64,000 nt of DNA from Sphingomonas sp. SORGH_AS_0879 (GTDB taxonomy: Bacteria > Pseudomonadota > Alphaproteobacteria > Sphingomonadales > Sphingomonadaceae): positions 1,560,001 to 1,624,000 of the forward strand of contig NZ_JAUTBJ010000002.1 of NCBI RefSeq assembly GCF_030819175.1, in the 5' to 3' direction. Numbering within the stretch: position 1 is the stretch's first letter; the number at the start of each line of letters is the position of its first letter. The translations under genes were made by a program, and so were the position numbers. This document shows positions 24,778 through 33,650 of the stretch, piece by piece. Below the pieces are notes generated by a model. That model saw nothing but the letters and a program-made list of their open reading frames with translations. It made no database searches and was not told the DNA's origin.

Positions 24778-25709
24778 TTCCGGCCTCCTTCGATCCCGGC
24801 AATGATCCGGCTGACTTCGTTGGCGTCGAAGGGGCGCAGGTCGGTCATGCCCTCGCCGACGCCGATGGCATGGATGGGCAGGCCGTATTTCTCCGCCGCC
24901 GCGACCAGCACGCCGCCGCGCGCGGTGCCGTCCAGCTTGGTCATGACCAGACCGGTGACGCCCGCCACGTCCTTGAACACCTCGATCTGGTTGAGCGCGT
25001 TCTGGCCCGTCGTCGCGTCGAGCACCAGCAGGATGTCATGCGGCGCCTCGGGGTTCAGGCGGCCGAGCACGCGGCGGATCTTGGACAGCTCGTCCATCAG
25101 TTCGCGCTTGTTCTGGAGCCGACCGGCGGTGTCGACGATCAGCACGTCGATGCCGGTCGCGGTCGCCTGTTTCACCGCTTCATAGACGATGCCCGCCGCG
25201 TCGCCGCCTTCCTTGCCCGAGACGATCGGCACGCCGACCCGCTCGGCCCAGGTCGCAAGCTGGCCGATCGCGGCGGCGCGGAAGGTGTCGCCCGCCGCCA
25301 GCATCACGCCGTAATCCTGCTCCATGAAGAGGTGGGCGAGCTTGGCGATGGTGGTCGTCTTGCCCGATCCGTTGACGCCGATGACCAGGATCACCTGTGG
25401 CCGGGGAAAGGCGTCGATCTCCAGCGGGGTGGCGACCTTGGCCAGCGCCTTCTCCACCTCTTCGGCGACGACCAGGCGGATACCCAGTTCCTCCATGTTC
25501 CGCTCGAAGCTGCCCTCGGCCAGCCGGGTGCGGATATGGCCCGCCGTCTCGGGACCGAGGTCGGAGGCGATCAGCGCTTCCTCGATCTCGTCCAGCGTGC
25601 CCTCGTCGAGCCGCGCGGTGCCGAGGCCCGCCAGATTGCCGACCAGCCGGTCCGAGGTGCGACGGAAACCGCCGAGCAGCTTGTCGTGCCAGGAGGAGGA
25701 AGAACTCAT
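24774..25709 (-). CDS. ftsY: Signal recognition particle receptor FtsY
   Basis: A 311-aa SRP GTPase that docks ribosome-nascent chain-SRP complexes at the membrane. P-loop GVNGSGKTTTIAKLA, DTAGR motif VDTAGRLQNKRELMDEL and TKLDGTARGG are all present. The N-terminal acidic A domain of E. coli FtsY is absent; the protein opens near the N domain (MSSSSSWHDKLLGGFRR). Start ATG 25707-25709 overlaps the mtaB stop, forming a chain mtaB-ftsY-yciB. Confidence 0.95.
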   Translation of the reverse strand: MSSSSSWHDKLLGGFRRTSDRLVGNLAGLGTARLDEGTLDEIEEALIASDLGPETAGHIRTRLAEGSFERNMEELGIRLVVAEEVEKALAKVATPLEIDAFPRPQVILVIGVNGSGKTTTIAKLAHLFMEQDYGVMLAAGDTFRAAAIGQLATWAERVGVPIVSGKEGGDAAGIVYEAVKQATATGIDVLIVDTAGRLQNKRELMDELSKIRRVLGRLNPEAPHDILLVLDATTGQNALNQIEVFKDVAGVTGLVMTKLDGTARGGVLVAAAEKYGLPIHAIGVGEGMTDLRPFDANEVSRIIAGIEGGRK

Positions 25710-26950
25710 GCCAATTGTCCGATCAGATGGGTTTCGGTCGCCGCCGTGACCCGAACGCGGGCGATGCTGCCCGGTTCGGCGGCGGGGGAAAAATGAATGT
25801 CGGCGAAGTCGGGCGCATGGCCGCGCGTGCCGGGCCGCTCGACCAGCACCTCGCGGGTTTCCCCGACTTGGGCTGCCAACCAGTCGCGACGGCGACGAGC
25901 GGCGGCTTCGCGCAGTCTGGCCGCTCGCTCGCGGCGGAGGGGATGGGGAACCTGCGGCATCCGCGCGGCGGGGGTGCCGTCGCGCGCCGAATAGGGGAAG
26001 ATGTGCGCGTGGACGATATGACAATCGTCGATCAGCGCCAGCGTATCCGCTGCCATCGCTTCGTCCTCGGTCGGGAAGCCCGCGATCAGGTCCGCGCCGA
26101 TGGCGATGTCGGGCCGGGCGGCCAGCAGGCGTTCGACGATCGCGACCGACTGCGCGCGGCTGTGGCGGCGCTTCATCCGCTTGAGGATCAGGTCGTTGCC
26201 CGCCTGGAGCGAGAGGTGGAGATGCGGCATCACCCGCGCCTCGCCCGTCACCAATTCGAACAAGCGGTCGTCGATCTCGATCGAATCGAGCGAGGACAGC
26301 CGCAGCCGGGGCAAGGCGGGGACATGGGTCAGGATACGCTCGACCAACAGGCCCAGGCTGGGCGCGCCGGGCAGGTCGTGGCCGTAACTGGTCAGGTCGA
26401 CGCCGGTCAGCACCACTTCCCTGTGCCCCAGTTCGACCGCGCGCACGATCCGCTCGATGACCAGTCCGGCGGGGACCGAGCGGCTGGGCCCTCGTCCGGT
26501 CGGGATGATGCAGAAGGTGCAGCTATGGTCGCAGCCATTCTGCACCTCGACAAAGGCACGGGCATGGCCCGCAAAGGCCGACACCAGATGCGGCGCGGTC
26601 TCGACCACGCGCGACAGGTCGGCGACCAGCATCGGTTCGGCGGAGGCCCAGCTTTCGGGGCGCAGCTTGTCGGCATTGCCCAGCACGCGCGCGACTTCGG
26701 GCATGGCGGCGAAGCTGGCCGGATCGATCTGCGCCGCGCATCCCGTCACGACGATCTGCGCATCGGGCCGCGCCCTGGCGGCGCGGCGGATCGCGGCGCG
26801 GGTCTGCTTGACGGCTTCGTTGGTGACGGCACAGCTATTGACGACGACCATGTCCTCCCGCCCGGCGGCCAGCGCGCGGATCGTTTCGCTCTCGGCGATG
26901 TTCAGGCGGCAGCCCAAACTGATAATCTCGGGTCCAGGGAGGGACGACAT
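25706..26950 (-). CDS. mtaB: tRNA N6-threonylcarbamoyladenosine methylthiotransferase MtaB
   Basis: A 414-aa radical-SAM methylthiotransferase. The N-terminal UPF0004 domain has three Cys (SLGCRLN, NSCAVT, VTGCAAQ) for one [4Fe-4S] cluster; the radical-SAM motif is CDHSCTFCIIPTGRG. It modifies t6A37 to ms2t6A. MtaB is preferred over MiaB or RimO because of the ISLGCRLN start. The start codon shares the tetranucleotide CATG with the divergent DUF924 gene. Confidence 0.88.
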   Translation of the reverse strand: MSSLPGPEIISLGCRLNIAESETIRALAAGREDMVVVNSCAVTNEAVKQTRAAIRRAARARPDAQIVVTGCAAQIDPASFAAMPEVARVLGNADKLRPESWASAEPMLVADLSRVVETAPHLVSAFAGHARAFVEVQNGCDHSCTFCIIPTGRGPSRSVPAGLVIERIVRAVELGHREVVLTGVDLTSYGHDLPGAPSLGLLVERILTHVPALPRLRLSSLDSIEIDDRLFELVTGEARVMPHLHLSLQAGNDLILKRMKRRHSRAQSVAIVERLLAARPDIAIGADLIAGFPTEDEAMAADTLALIDDCHIVHAHIFPYSARDGTPAARMPQVPHPLRRERAARLREAAARRRRDWLAAQVGETREVLVERPGTRGHAPDFADIHFSPAAEPGSIARVRVTAATETHLIGQLA

Positions 26951-27524
26951 GACCGCCGATCTAGGGATGGATGAACGACGTGTCCACGCGGACGCGAAGG
27001 CCGTGCTCGACTTCTGGTTCGGACTGGCGCCAGAACGGCATTTCGCCAAGGACGATGCGCTCGACCGCGAGATTGCCGAGCGGTTCGGGGCGCTTCGCGA
27101 TCAGGTGCTGGCGACCGGGGCGATCGGCTGGCGCGACGATCCCGACACGCTGCTCGCGGCGATCCTGTTGCTCGACCAGTTTTCGCGCAATCTGCACCGG
27201 GGATCGGCGCAAGGCTATGCGGCCGATCCGCTCGCGCTGGAACTGTGCCTGTCGGCGATCGATGCGGGATGGGAATATCGCTATCCGCCCGAGCGGCTGG
27301 CCTTTGTCTATATGCCGCTGATGCACGCCGAGTCGCGGGCGATGCAGGATCTGAGCGTCGCCAAGTTCGCCGAACTGGGCCGCGAGGACAATCTCGCCTT
27401 CGCGCGCGATCACCGTGACGTCATCCGGCTTCATGGTCGGTATCCCAGCCGCAACGAAGCGCTTGGCCGGGCATCGACCGAGGCGGAGCGCGTCTATCTC
27501 AGCCGGCCAGACGCGGGCTGGTGA
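26949..27524 (+). CDS. DUF924 family protein
   Basis: A 191-aa helical protein of unknown function. Family features include VLDFWFG near the start, LLAAILLLDQFSRNLHRGSAQ (LDQFxRN) and FVYMPLMHAE. A strong ribosome-binding site (AGGGAGGGACGAC) precedes ATG 26949; ATG 26967 is an alternative. The start overlaps that of mtaB on the other strand. The 3' end overlaps the end of the convergent EAL gene by 26 nt. Confidence 0.8.
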   Translation: MTADLGMDERRVHADAKAVLDFWFGLAPERHFAKDDALDREIAERFGALRDQVLATGAIGWRDDPDTLLAAILLLDQFSRNLHRGSAQGYAADPLALELCLSAIDAGWEYRYPPERLAFVYMPLMHAESRAMQDLSVAKFAELGREDNLAFARDHRDVIRLHGRYPSRNEALGRASTEAERVYLSRPDAGW

Positions 27525-29067
27525 ACGGCGGGGCGGGCGCGGCCGCACCCGCCAGCAGGCGCTTTTCGGCCAGCATCTGGCGCACCTGTGCCAGGTCCAG
27601 CATCGGGCCGTAGAGCGGTCCCTGTCCGTGCGAACAGCCGATCTCGCGCAGCCGCGCCTCCGTCTCCGCGTCGCGCAGGCCCTTGGCGGCGATCGGCAGG
27701 TGCAGATTGTCGCCCAGTTGGACGATGGCCGACACGATCGCGCTGCAATCCGGGTCGGCGCTCATGTTGCGGATGAAATCGGGATCGATCCGCACGCGGT
27801 CGAAGGGCAGGACGCGCAGATGCGCCAGGCTGGACTGGCCGCTGCCGAAATGGTCGAGCGCCAGGGAAATGCCCTGGTTCTTCAGGCTGGTGACGATCGA
27901 CTGCGCCAGCGCCAGATTGGCGAACAGCGCATTCTCGGTGATCTCGATCTCCAGGCGGTGCGCCGGAAAGCCGCATTCGGTCAGCGTCTTGATGATCTTC
28001 TGCGCCAGCCAGGCATCCTGAAACTGCGACGCGACCATCGGCACGGACAGGATGATCGACGGGTCCCAGTCACGCGCACCCGCCATCGCCTGTCGCATCA
28101 GGCTGAGCGTCACTTCGCCCGACAGGCCGCACGCCTCCGCCACCGGCAGGAAGCGATCGGCGGCGATCGGGCCCAGCGTCGGATGCTCCCAATGGCCCGA
28201 TACCTCGAACCCGGTCAGGCGTCCGGTGCCCAGATCGACCTGCGGCTGGAAGCGGGGGCAGATATCGCTATCCGCCAGAGCGGCACGCAAATCGGTAATG
28301 ATGACGTTGCGCTCGGCCATCGCGTTTTCCATCGCGGGCTCGAACCACAGGGGCTTGCCGTCGCCTCGCGTCTTGGCGGTGATCAGCGCCAGATCGGCCT
28401 GGCGGACCAGCTGGTCGATGGTCGCCTCGCCATGTTCGATCCGGGTCAGGGCGATGGCGGTGCGCGGCGCGAATTCCTGATCGGCGAAGCGAATGGGCTG
28501 GCCCAGGCGGATGGCGAGCCGATCCGCCAGCCGGTCGATCCGGTCGCGCGCGCGCGGGTCGAAGGAGAGAAGGCAGCCGAAGCAGTCGCTCTCGAACCGC
28601 GCGACGATCGCCTCGGACGGGGCCTCGGCGCGGATCGTCTTGGCGACATGCTGGAGCAGGCTGTCCCCGGCCTCATGGCCGAACGATCCGGCGAAGGCGC
28701 GGAACCGGTCGATGTCGAGCAGCAGCAGGGCGACGCCGCGCTTGCGACGCTGCATCGCGTCGATCATCGACTGCCCGCTGTCATGGAAGAAACGCCGGTT
28801 GACCAGGCCGGTCAGCGGATCGCGCTGATCCGGGGCGGCCCGGTGGCGCAGTTGAAGCGCGGGCAAACGCCAATAGACGACGGTGGACGCGGTCGCGGCG
28901 GTAAAGAGCAATAGTTTGGCGGGTAGATCGAATCCAAGCTCGATCAACAGGATAGCGGCAGCCAATAAGAAGGTGCCGCCCGCCACCGCAACGCCGAGCA
29001 GGCGTGCGGAAACATCGGTGTTGGCATCGTTCTCGTGCGACCCGGACATAGGGGAAACGGGTCGCAT
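27499..29067 (-). CDS. Degenerate GGDEF-EAL domain protein
   Basis: A 522-aa protein with two N-terminal hydrophobic segments (about residues 24-44 and 49-66). The GGDEF active-site motif is RFESD instead of GG(D/E)EF, so cyclase activity is unlikely. In the EAL domain the motif is EVS, the DDFG motif is DHFG and the catalytic Lys is Arg (VRIDPDFI), so the phosphodiesterase is probably inactive too. It is more likely a c-di-GMP or protein-binding sensor. Start codon is uncertain (29067 or 29049). The frame is open further upstream but is opposite ffh and is not coding. Confidence 0.78.
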   Translation of the reverse strand: MRPVSPMSGSHENDANTDVSARLLGVAVAGGTFLLAAAILLIELGFDLPAKLLLFTAATASTVVYWRLPALQLRHRAAPDQRDPLTGLVNRRFFHDSGQSMIDAMQRRKRGVALLLLDIDRFRAFAGSFGHEAGDSLLQHVAKTIRAEAPSEAIVARFESDCFGCLLSFDPRARDRIDRLADRLAIRLGQPIRFADQEFAPRTAIALTRIEHGEATIDQLVRQADLALITAKTRGDGKPLWFEPAMENAMAERNVIITDLRAALADSDICPRFQPQVDLGTGRLTGFEVSGHWEHPTLGPIAADRFLPVAEACGLSGEVTLSLMRQAMAGARDWDPSIILSVPMVASQFQDAWLAQKIIKTLTECGFPAHRLEIEITENALFANLALAQSIVTSLKNQGISLALDHFGSGQSSLAHLRVLPFDRVRIDPDFIRNMSADPDCSAIVSAIVQLGDNLHLPIAAKGLRDAETEARLREIGCSHGQGPLYGPMLDLAQVRQMLAEKRLLAGAAAPAPPFTSPRLAG

Positions 29068-29228
29068 GCAAGGTGTGTACAAGCCGTTAACGGCGCGTCC
29101 TGCCGCCCCGTCTCCGCGCCGAGTTGCGGGGTGCGCGGCGGACTTGCGCCGGGCGACCTTTTGCCATAAGGGCCTTCCCCAAGTTCCGTTTCGGAATGTG
29201 AAGGTGAAGCGCCCAAGGGTGCACGCTG

Positions 29229-29252
29229 GCCGGCGAGGTTTCGCCCGCCGGC
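29229..29252 (+). terminator. Hairpin upstream of ffh
   Basis: GCCGGCG pairs with CGCCGGC (7 bp) and is followed by GCTTTTGCG, 60 bp before ffh. It may be an attenuator or structured leader. The rest of the 244-bp divergent gap (29068-29311) holds no gene I can identify, and no SRP RNA was found. Confidence 0.35.
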
Positions 29253-29311
29253 GCTTTTGCGTTTGGCGGTGCGTCGTTGGCCTTCGGGCCGGGTTTTGAC
29301 GAGGTAAGGCG

Positions 29312-30835
29312 ATGTTCGACAGCTTGAGCGATCGGCTTGGCGGCGTATTCGACCGCCTCCGCGGCCGTGGCGCGCTGACCGAGGCGGATGTCCGCACCGC
29401 GATGCGCGAGGTGCGCGTCGCGCTCTTGGAAGCCGACGTCGCGCTGCCCGTAGCGCGCGACTTCGTCGACAAGGTCACCGAACAGGCGATCGGCCAGAAC
29501 GTCCTGCGCTCGATCACGCCGGGGCAGCAGGTCGTCAAGATCGTCCATGACGCGCTGATCGCGATGCTGGGCGCGGATGCCAGCGAGTTGCTGCTCGACG
29601 TCACCCCGCCCGCAGTGGTGATGATGGTCGGCCTACAGGGTTCGGGCAAGACCACGACCACCGCCAAGATCGCCAAGCGGCTGTCGAGCGGGGCGATGGG
29701 CCGCGAGCGCAAGAAGGTGCTGATGGCGTCGCTCGACGTCAATCGCCCGGCGGCACAGGAACAGCTTGCCACGCTGGGCGCGCAGGTCGAGGTGTCGACC
29801 CTGCCGATTATCGCCGGCCAGCAGCCGGTCGAGATCGCGCGTCGCGCGATGCAGGCCGCCAAGCTCCAGGGCTATGACGTATTGATGCTCGACACCGCCG
29901 GTCGTCTGCACGTCGACCAGGCGCTGATGGACGAGATGAAGGCGGTGGCGGAGATCGCCCAGCCTCAGGAAATCCTGCTCGTCGTCGACTCTCTGACCGG
30001 CCAGGACGCGGTGAACGTCGCGACCAGCTTCTCGGAGCAGGTGCCGCTGACCGGCGTGGTGCTGACCCGGATGGACGGCGATGCGCGCGGTGGTGCGGCG
30101 CTGTCGATGCGTGCGGTCACCGGCAAGCCCATCAAGTTCGCCGGTGTCGGCGAAAAGATGGATGCGCTGGAGGCCTTTCATCCTGAACGGGTCGCGGGTC
30201 GCATCCTCGGCATGGGCGACGTGGTGTCGCTGGTCGAGCGCGCGGCGGAGTCGATCCAGCAGGAAGACGCCGAGCGCATGGCCAAGAAGATGGCCAAGGG
30301 TCAGTTCGACATGGACGACCTGCGTGGCCAGCTTCAGCAGATGCGCCGGATGGGCGGCCTGGGTGCGCTGGCGGGCATGATGCCGGGCATGAAGAAGGCG
30401 CAGAACGCGCTGGCCGATGCCGGTGGCGACAAGATCCTGCTCCGCATGGATGCGATCATCACCTCGATGACGCCCAAGGAGCGCGGAAAGCCCGAACTGA
30501 TCAACGCCAAGCGCAAGATCCGCATCGCCAAGGGCTCCGGCACCACGGTGCAGGACGTGAACAAGCTCCTGAAGATGCATCAGGAAATGTCCACGGCGAT
30601 GAAGAAGATCAAGAAGATGGGCGGCATCAAGGGCATGATGTCCATGCTTGGCAAGGGCGGCCTCGGCGGCCTAGGCAATGCGCTGGGCGGTCCGCAGATG
30701 GGCGAAATGCTCAACAAGGCGGGCGGCGGTGGCGGGCTTCCCGGCCTTGGCGGCATGGGCGCGGGCGGCGGCAAGCTGCCCGACGGCATGCCCAAGCTGC
30801 CCCCCGGCTTCGAAAATCTCCTGAAGAAGAAATAA
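29312..30835 (+). CDS. ffh: Signal recognition particle protein Ffh
   Basis: A 507-aa SRP GTPase that binds signal sequences. N domain, G domain with P-loop GLQGSGKTTTTAKIA, DTAGR motif and TRMDGDARGGAALS are present. The C-terminal M domain (methionine-rich LQQMRRMGGLGALAGMMPGM, then RIAKGSGTTVQDVNKLLK) binds RNA and signal peptides. The Gly-rich tail is typical. Begins the ffh-rpsP-rimM-trmD-rplS block. Confidence 0.97.
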   Translation: MFDSLSDRLGGVFDRLRGRGALTEADVRTAMREVRVALLEADVALPVARDFVDKVTEQAIGQNVLRSITPGQQVVKIVHDALIAMLGADASELLLDVTPPAVVMMVGLQGSGKTTTTAKIAKRLSSGAMGRERKKVLMASLDVNRPAAQEQLATLGAQVEVSTLPIIAGQQPVEIARRAMQAAKLQGYDVLMLDTAGRLHVDQALMDEMKAVAEIAQPQEILLVVDSLTGQDAVNVATSFSEQVPLTGVVLTRMDGDARGGAALSMRAVTGKPIKFAGVGEKMDALEAFHPERVAGRILGMGDVVSLVERAAESIQQEDAERMAKKMAKGQFDMDDLRGQLQQMRRMGGLGALAGMMPGMKKAQNALADAGGDKILLRMDAIITSMTPKERGKPELINAKRKIRIAKGSGTTVQDVNKLLKMHQEMSTAMKKIKKMGGIKGMMSMLGKGGLGGLGNALGGPQMGEMLNKAGGGGGLPGLGGMGAGGGKLPDGMPKLPPGFENLLKKK

Positions 30836-30892
30836 CCCCCGCGCCGGACGGAATGCCGGTGATTTTGAACGTTTTACATCAAGGACTAGAAT

Positions 30893-31279
30893 ATGGCTCT
30901 CAGCATTCGTCTGTCGCGTGGTGGCTCAAAGAAGCGCCCTTACTACCGCATCGTGGTGGCCGACGCCCGTGCGCCGCGCGACGGCAAGTTCATCGAGAAG
31001 ATCGGCAACTACAACCCGCTGCTCGCCAAGGACAATGACCAGCGCGTGCAGCTCGACGCCGAGCGCGCGAAGCACTGGCTGGCCAATGGCGCGCAGCCGA
31101 CCGACCGCGTCGCCCGCTTCCTGGACGCCGCCGGTGTCCGTGAGCGCGCCGCGCGCAACAACCCGAACAAGGCGAAGCCCGGCGAAAAGGCCACCGAGCG
31201 CGCCGAAGAGCGTGCCGAGAAGCTGAAGGCCGCTCAGGAAGCCGCCAACGCTCCGGCCGAAGAAACGGCCGAGGCGTAA
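30893..31279 (+). CDS. rpsP: 30S ribosomal protein S16
   Basis: A 128-aa protein: the first ~80 residues match bS16 ([20 protein letters not shown] and [12 protein letters not shown]). The C-terminal 45 residues are an Ala/Glu/Lys-rich extension, longer than in E. coli (82 aa) but common in alphaproteobacteria. Lies 57 bp after ffh. Confidence 0.96.
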   Translation: MALSIRLSRGGSKKRPYYRIVVADARAPRDGKFIEKIGNYNPLLAKDNDQRVQLDAERAKHWLANGAQPTDRVARFLDAAGVRERAARNNPNKAKPGEKATERAEERAEKLKAAQEAANAPAEETAEA

Positions 31280-31387
31280 TCGCTTCTCGCCTTGTGCGGG
31301 GCCCGGTCGATCGCGATCGGGCTCACGCAAGGCACCGGAACAGGGGTCATGCGTTTCTTCAAGTCATTGGCTTGAGAGGATAAGCGC

Positions 31388-31552
31388 ATGACCCCGCCGA
31401 CCGAACCCGATCCCCGGACCGCACCCGACGATCATGACGACGCGACCAACCAAGGCGTCTCCGCGCCAGACCCCGCCGAAGGCGCAGACGACGCGCCCGA
31501 CGAAGGCGGCGGCGACAGCCCCGACGGGGATGGCGACTCGCCCAACGGGTGA
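31388..31552 (+). CDS. 54-aa acidic Pro/Asp-rich ORF overlapping the rimM 5' end
   Basis: Starts at ATG 31388 with GAGAGG-type ribosome-binding site 9 nt upstream and ends at TGA 31550-31552. The peptide begins [18 protein letters not shown] and is strongly acidic. It overlaps the first 119 nt of rimM in another frame. It could be the true 5' end of rimM with a frameshift, a coupling leader, or a spurious ORF in a low-complexity region. Confidence 0.3.
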   Translation: MTPPTEPDPRTAPDDHDDATNQGVSAPDPAEGADDAPDEGGGDSPDGDGDSPNG

Positions 31553-32018
31553 ACCACGCGTCACGCTGGCCGTCATCATCGGTGCGCATGGCATTGCGGG
31601 CGAGGTTCGGCTCAAGGTTTTTGCCGACGATCTGTCGGACTATCGCTCGTTCAATGACGGCGCGCTGACGATGAAGTCGGCGCGTGATGGCTCGAATGGC
31701 GTCATCGCGCGCTTCGCCGAGGTGACCGATCGCAATGCCGCCGAGGCGCTGCGGGGTACGGAATTGACCGTGCCGCGCTCAGCGCTCCCTCCTCTCGAAG
31801 AGGGGGAATATTATCATGCCGACATCATCGGTCTGCCCGCCATTGCCAGCGACGGCGAGGAATTGGGCCATGTCGCCCTGATCGAGAATTTCGGCGCGGG
31901 CGACGTGCTCGAGATCGAACGCCCCGATGGTCGCCGCTTCATGGTGCCGATGAATGCGCAGGCGGTTCCCGAATGGGATCGGGACCGTTTGATCGTGGAG
32001 CGTGCCTTCATCGCCTGA
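31434..32018 (+). CDS. rimM: Ribosome maturation factor RimM
   Basis: A 194-aa protein: the RimM core begins at [20 protein letters not shown] and includes the PRC-barrel segment ([16 protein letters not shown] through [12 protein letters not shown]). The N-terminal 40 residues are Thr/Pro/Lys/Arg-rich and not part of the family; real initiation may be at ATG 31530 or elsewhere. RimM helps mature the 30S head with S19. Its end overlaps the convergent oxidoreductase by 11 nt. Confidence 0.9.
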   Translation: MTTRPTKASPRQTPPKAQTTRPTKAAATAPTGMATRPTGEPRVTLAVIIGAHGIAGEVRLKVFADDLSDYRSFNDGALTMKSARDGSNGVIARFAEVTDRNAAEALRGTELTVPRSALPPLEEGEYYHADIIGLPAIASDGEELGHVALIENFGAGDVLEIERPDGRRFMVPMNAQAVPEWDRDRLIVERAFIA

Positions 32019-32916
32019 TCGGGCGTTGCTCGTTCAACAGGTTGCGGATCGTCGTCGCGGCGACGCCTGCCTCGCCCATGGCGTGGCTGATCTGGTCCAG
32101 CCCCTTCACCACATCCCCAGCCGCGAACAGGCCGGGGACGGACGTCCGCTGGTGGTCGTCCACCTCCAGGCATCCGCTGGGGTCCGCCTTCGCCCCCGCC
32201 GACACCGCCAGTTCCGACCGGATGCGCGACCCCATCGCCGGATAGACGCTGTCGAAATCCATCCGCCCGCTCGCGGTGTCGAGCGCGATCCGATCACCCT
32301 CGATCGCCCAGCCGCCGCAGGGGCCGTCGACCCGGCCTATGCCCGCTTCATCCAAGGCTCTCGCGCATCCGGGATCGAGGTCGTGGGCCGCATCGGGCGC
32401 GATCAGCGTCACGTCGCGAGTATAGCCGCGCAGAAACAGCGCCTCCCGCATGCCATGGTCGCTGGTGCCGATCACCCCGACCCGCTTGTCGGTGACCTCA
32501 TAGCCGTCGCAGACCGGGCAATAGCGGATCAGCCCGCGCTCCAGCGCCGGGTCGTGCACCTCGGGCAGCAGGTGCCTGGGGCGGTGGTTGACCACGCCGG
32601 TCGCCAGCAACACGGTTCGCGTCCTATACTCCCGCTCATCGGTTGCGATGCGGAAATGCCCGTCTTCGGGATGGATCGCCGTCACGCGGTGCGGCGTACA
32701 ATGCGCGCCATAGAGCCGCGCCTGCTCATGCATCCGCGACAACAGCGCCTTGCCGCTGATCCCCTCGGGGAAACCGGCGTGATTGTGCGTGCAGGGGATC
32801 ATCGCGGCGCGGCTCGACCCGCTGTCGAACATATGGATACGCAGGTGATAGCGGGCGAGATAGATGGCCGCCGTCAGTCCCGCCGGTCCCGCCCCGATGA
32901 TGATGCAATCGTCCAT
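32008..32916 (-). CDS. FAD-dependent thioredoxin-reductase-like oxidoreductase
   Basis: A 302-aa flavoprotein with the FAD-binding motif [18 protein letters not shown] and the C-terminal GLFAAGDVV motif. The CxxC position carries [11 protein letters not shown], reminiscent of thioredoxin reductase. The NADPH-binding strand is [11 protein letters not shown], less canonical (GxSDxA instead of GxGxxA). It may reduce a thioredoxin-like protein or another disulfide or small molecule. It is read opposite to the ribosomal block and splits rimM from trmD. Confidence 0.82.
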   Translation of the reverse strand: MDDCIIIGAGPAGLTAAIYLARYHLRIHMFDSGSSRAAMIPCTHNHAGFPEGISGKALLSRMHEQARLYGAHCTPHRVTAIHPEDGHFRIATDEREYRTRTVLLATGVVNHRPRHLLPEVHDPALERGLIRYCPVCDGYEVTDKRVGVIGTSDHGMREALFLRGYTRDVTLIAPDAAHDLDPGCARALDEAGIGRVDGPCGGWAIEGDRIALDTASGRMDFDSVYPAMGSRIRSELAVSAGAKADPSGCLEVDDHQRTSVPGLFAAGDVVKGLDQISHAMGEAGVAATTIRNLLNEQRPIRR

Positions 32917-32971
32917 GGCGGGGCAAAGCGCGAGGGCGGCCGGTGTTCCCTGGCGTTTCGCCTCGGATCAT

Positions 32972-32992
32972 GTATATACGCGATGTATATAC
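32972..32992. promoter_or_regulatory. Tandem palindromic operator of vapBC
   Basis: GTATATAC occurs at 32972-32979 and again at 32985-32992 (13 bp apart), the second ending 9 bp before the vapB start. Paired short palindromes like this are typical of toxin-antitoxin autoregulation by VapB or the VapBC complex. The same stretch likely contains a -10 element. Confidence 0.6.
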
Positions 32993-33001
32993 GGAGGCGA
33001 T

Positions 33002-33274
33002 ATGGGCAAGGATTATCAGGCGAAGGTCTTCCGCTCGGGCAATTCGCTCGCATTGCGCCTGCCCGCCGCGCTGGGGTTGACCGAGGGGACGGAGATGACC
33101 CTGCGGGAAGAGCAGGGGCGTTATGTGTTCGAGCCGGTTCAGGCGCCCCGTAAGACGATCGACCTGACGGGCATCGCGGGCTCGATGCCGTGGTTGAAGC
33201 CGATCGAGCGTGAGGACTTCGAAATGGAGCCCCGCGTGCTGGACTGGGATGGAAAGCTGCTGGGTCGTGAGTGA
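33002..33274 (+). CDS. vapB: VapB-type antitoxin (AbrB/MazE fold)
   Basis: A 90-aa protein whose N-terminus KVFRSGNSLALRLPAALGL is the swapped-hairpin DNA-binding motif of AbrB/VapB antitoxins. The C-terminal half (acidic, [19 protein letters not shown]) should wrap the toxin. It has GGAGGCGAT before ATG 33002 and overlaps vapC by 8 nt. Confidence 0.85.
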   Translation: MGKDYQAKVFRSGNSLALRLPAALGLTEGTEMTLREEQGRYVFEPVQAPRKTIDLTGIAGSMPWLKPIEREDFEMEPRVLDWDGKLLGRE

Positions 33275-33650
33275 ACCGCGCTATCTGCTCGATTCCAATA
33301 TCTGTATCTATGTCTTGCGCGATGCGACCGGCCGCGTGGCGCAGCGGCTCTCGAGCTGTGAGCCAGGCAGCGCGGTTGCCTCGGCGATTACCTACGCCGA
33401 GATCATGCGGGGACTAGGGAACCATAGCGGAGATGCGATCGATGCGTTCGATCGGCTCTTCGAACGCATCCCCATATTGCCGTTCGACCAACGTGCGGCG
33501 TCCGCCTATGCGGTGATTCCGTTCAGGCGCGGGCGGTTCGATCGGCTGATTGGAGCACACGCCGTGGCCACCGGACTAACACTTGTGACGAATAACGAAG
33601 CCGACTTTGCCGACATCCCCGGCCTTACCATCGAGAATTGGACACTGTGA
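33267..33650 (+). CDS. vapC: VapC-type PIN-domain toxin
   Basis: A 127-aa PIN-domain ribonuclease. Acidic active-site residues are D9 ([13 protein letters not shown]), E45 (TYAEIMRGL) and D92 ([11 protein letters not shown]), with the C-terminal LVTNNEADF. The start is GTG 33267. Known relatives cut tRNA or rRNA. Its stop overlaps the GTG start of trmD, so translation of the essential trmD is probably coupled to the toxin. Confidence 0.85.
   Translation: MSEPRYLLDSNICIYVLRDATGRVAQRLSSCEPGSAVASAITYAEIMRGLGNHSGDAIDAFDRLFERIPILPFDQRAASAYAVIPFRRGRFDRLIGAHAVATGLTLVTNNEADFADIPGLTIENWTL

Noticed and set aside
29068..29311. Possible 4.5S SRP RNA next to ffh
   Set aside because: The conserved SRP Alu/S-domain core (GGAAGGAAGCA-type) is not present on either strand.
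27499..29862. A 787-aa form of the GGDEF-EAL protein starting at 29862
   Set aside because: The extra N-terminal ~265 residues would be antisense to ffh and show no domain; the start is placed at 29067.
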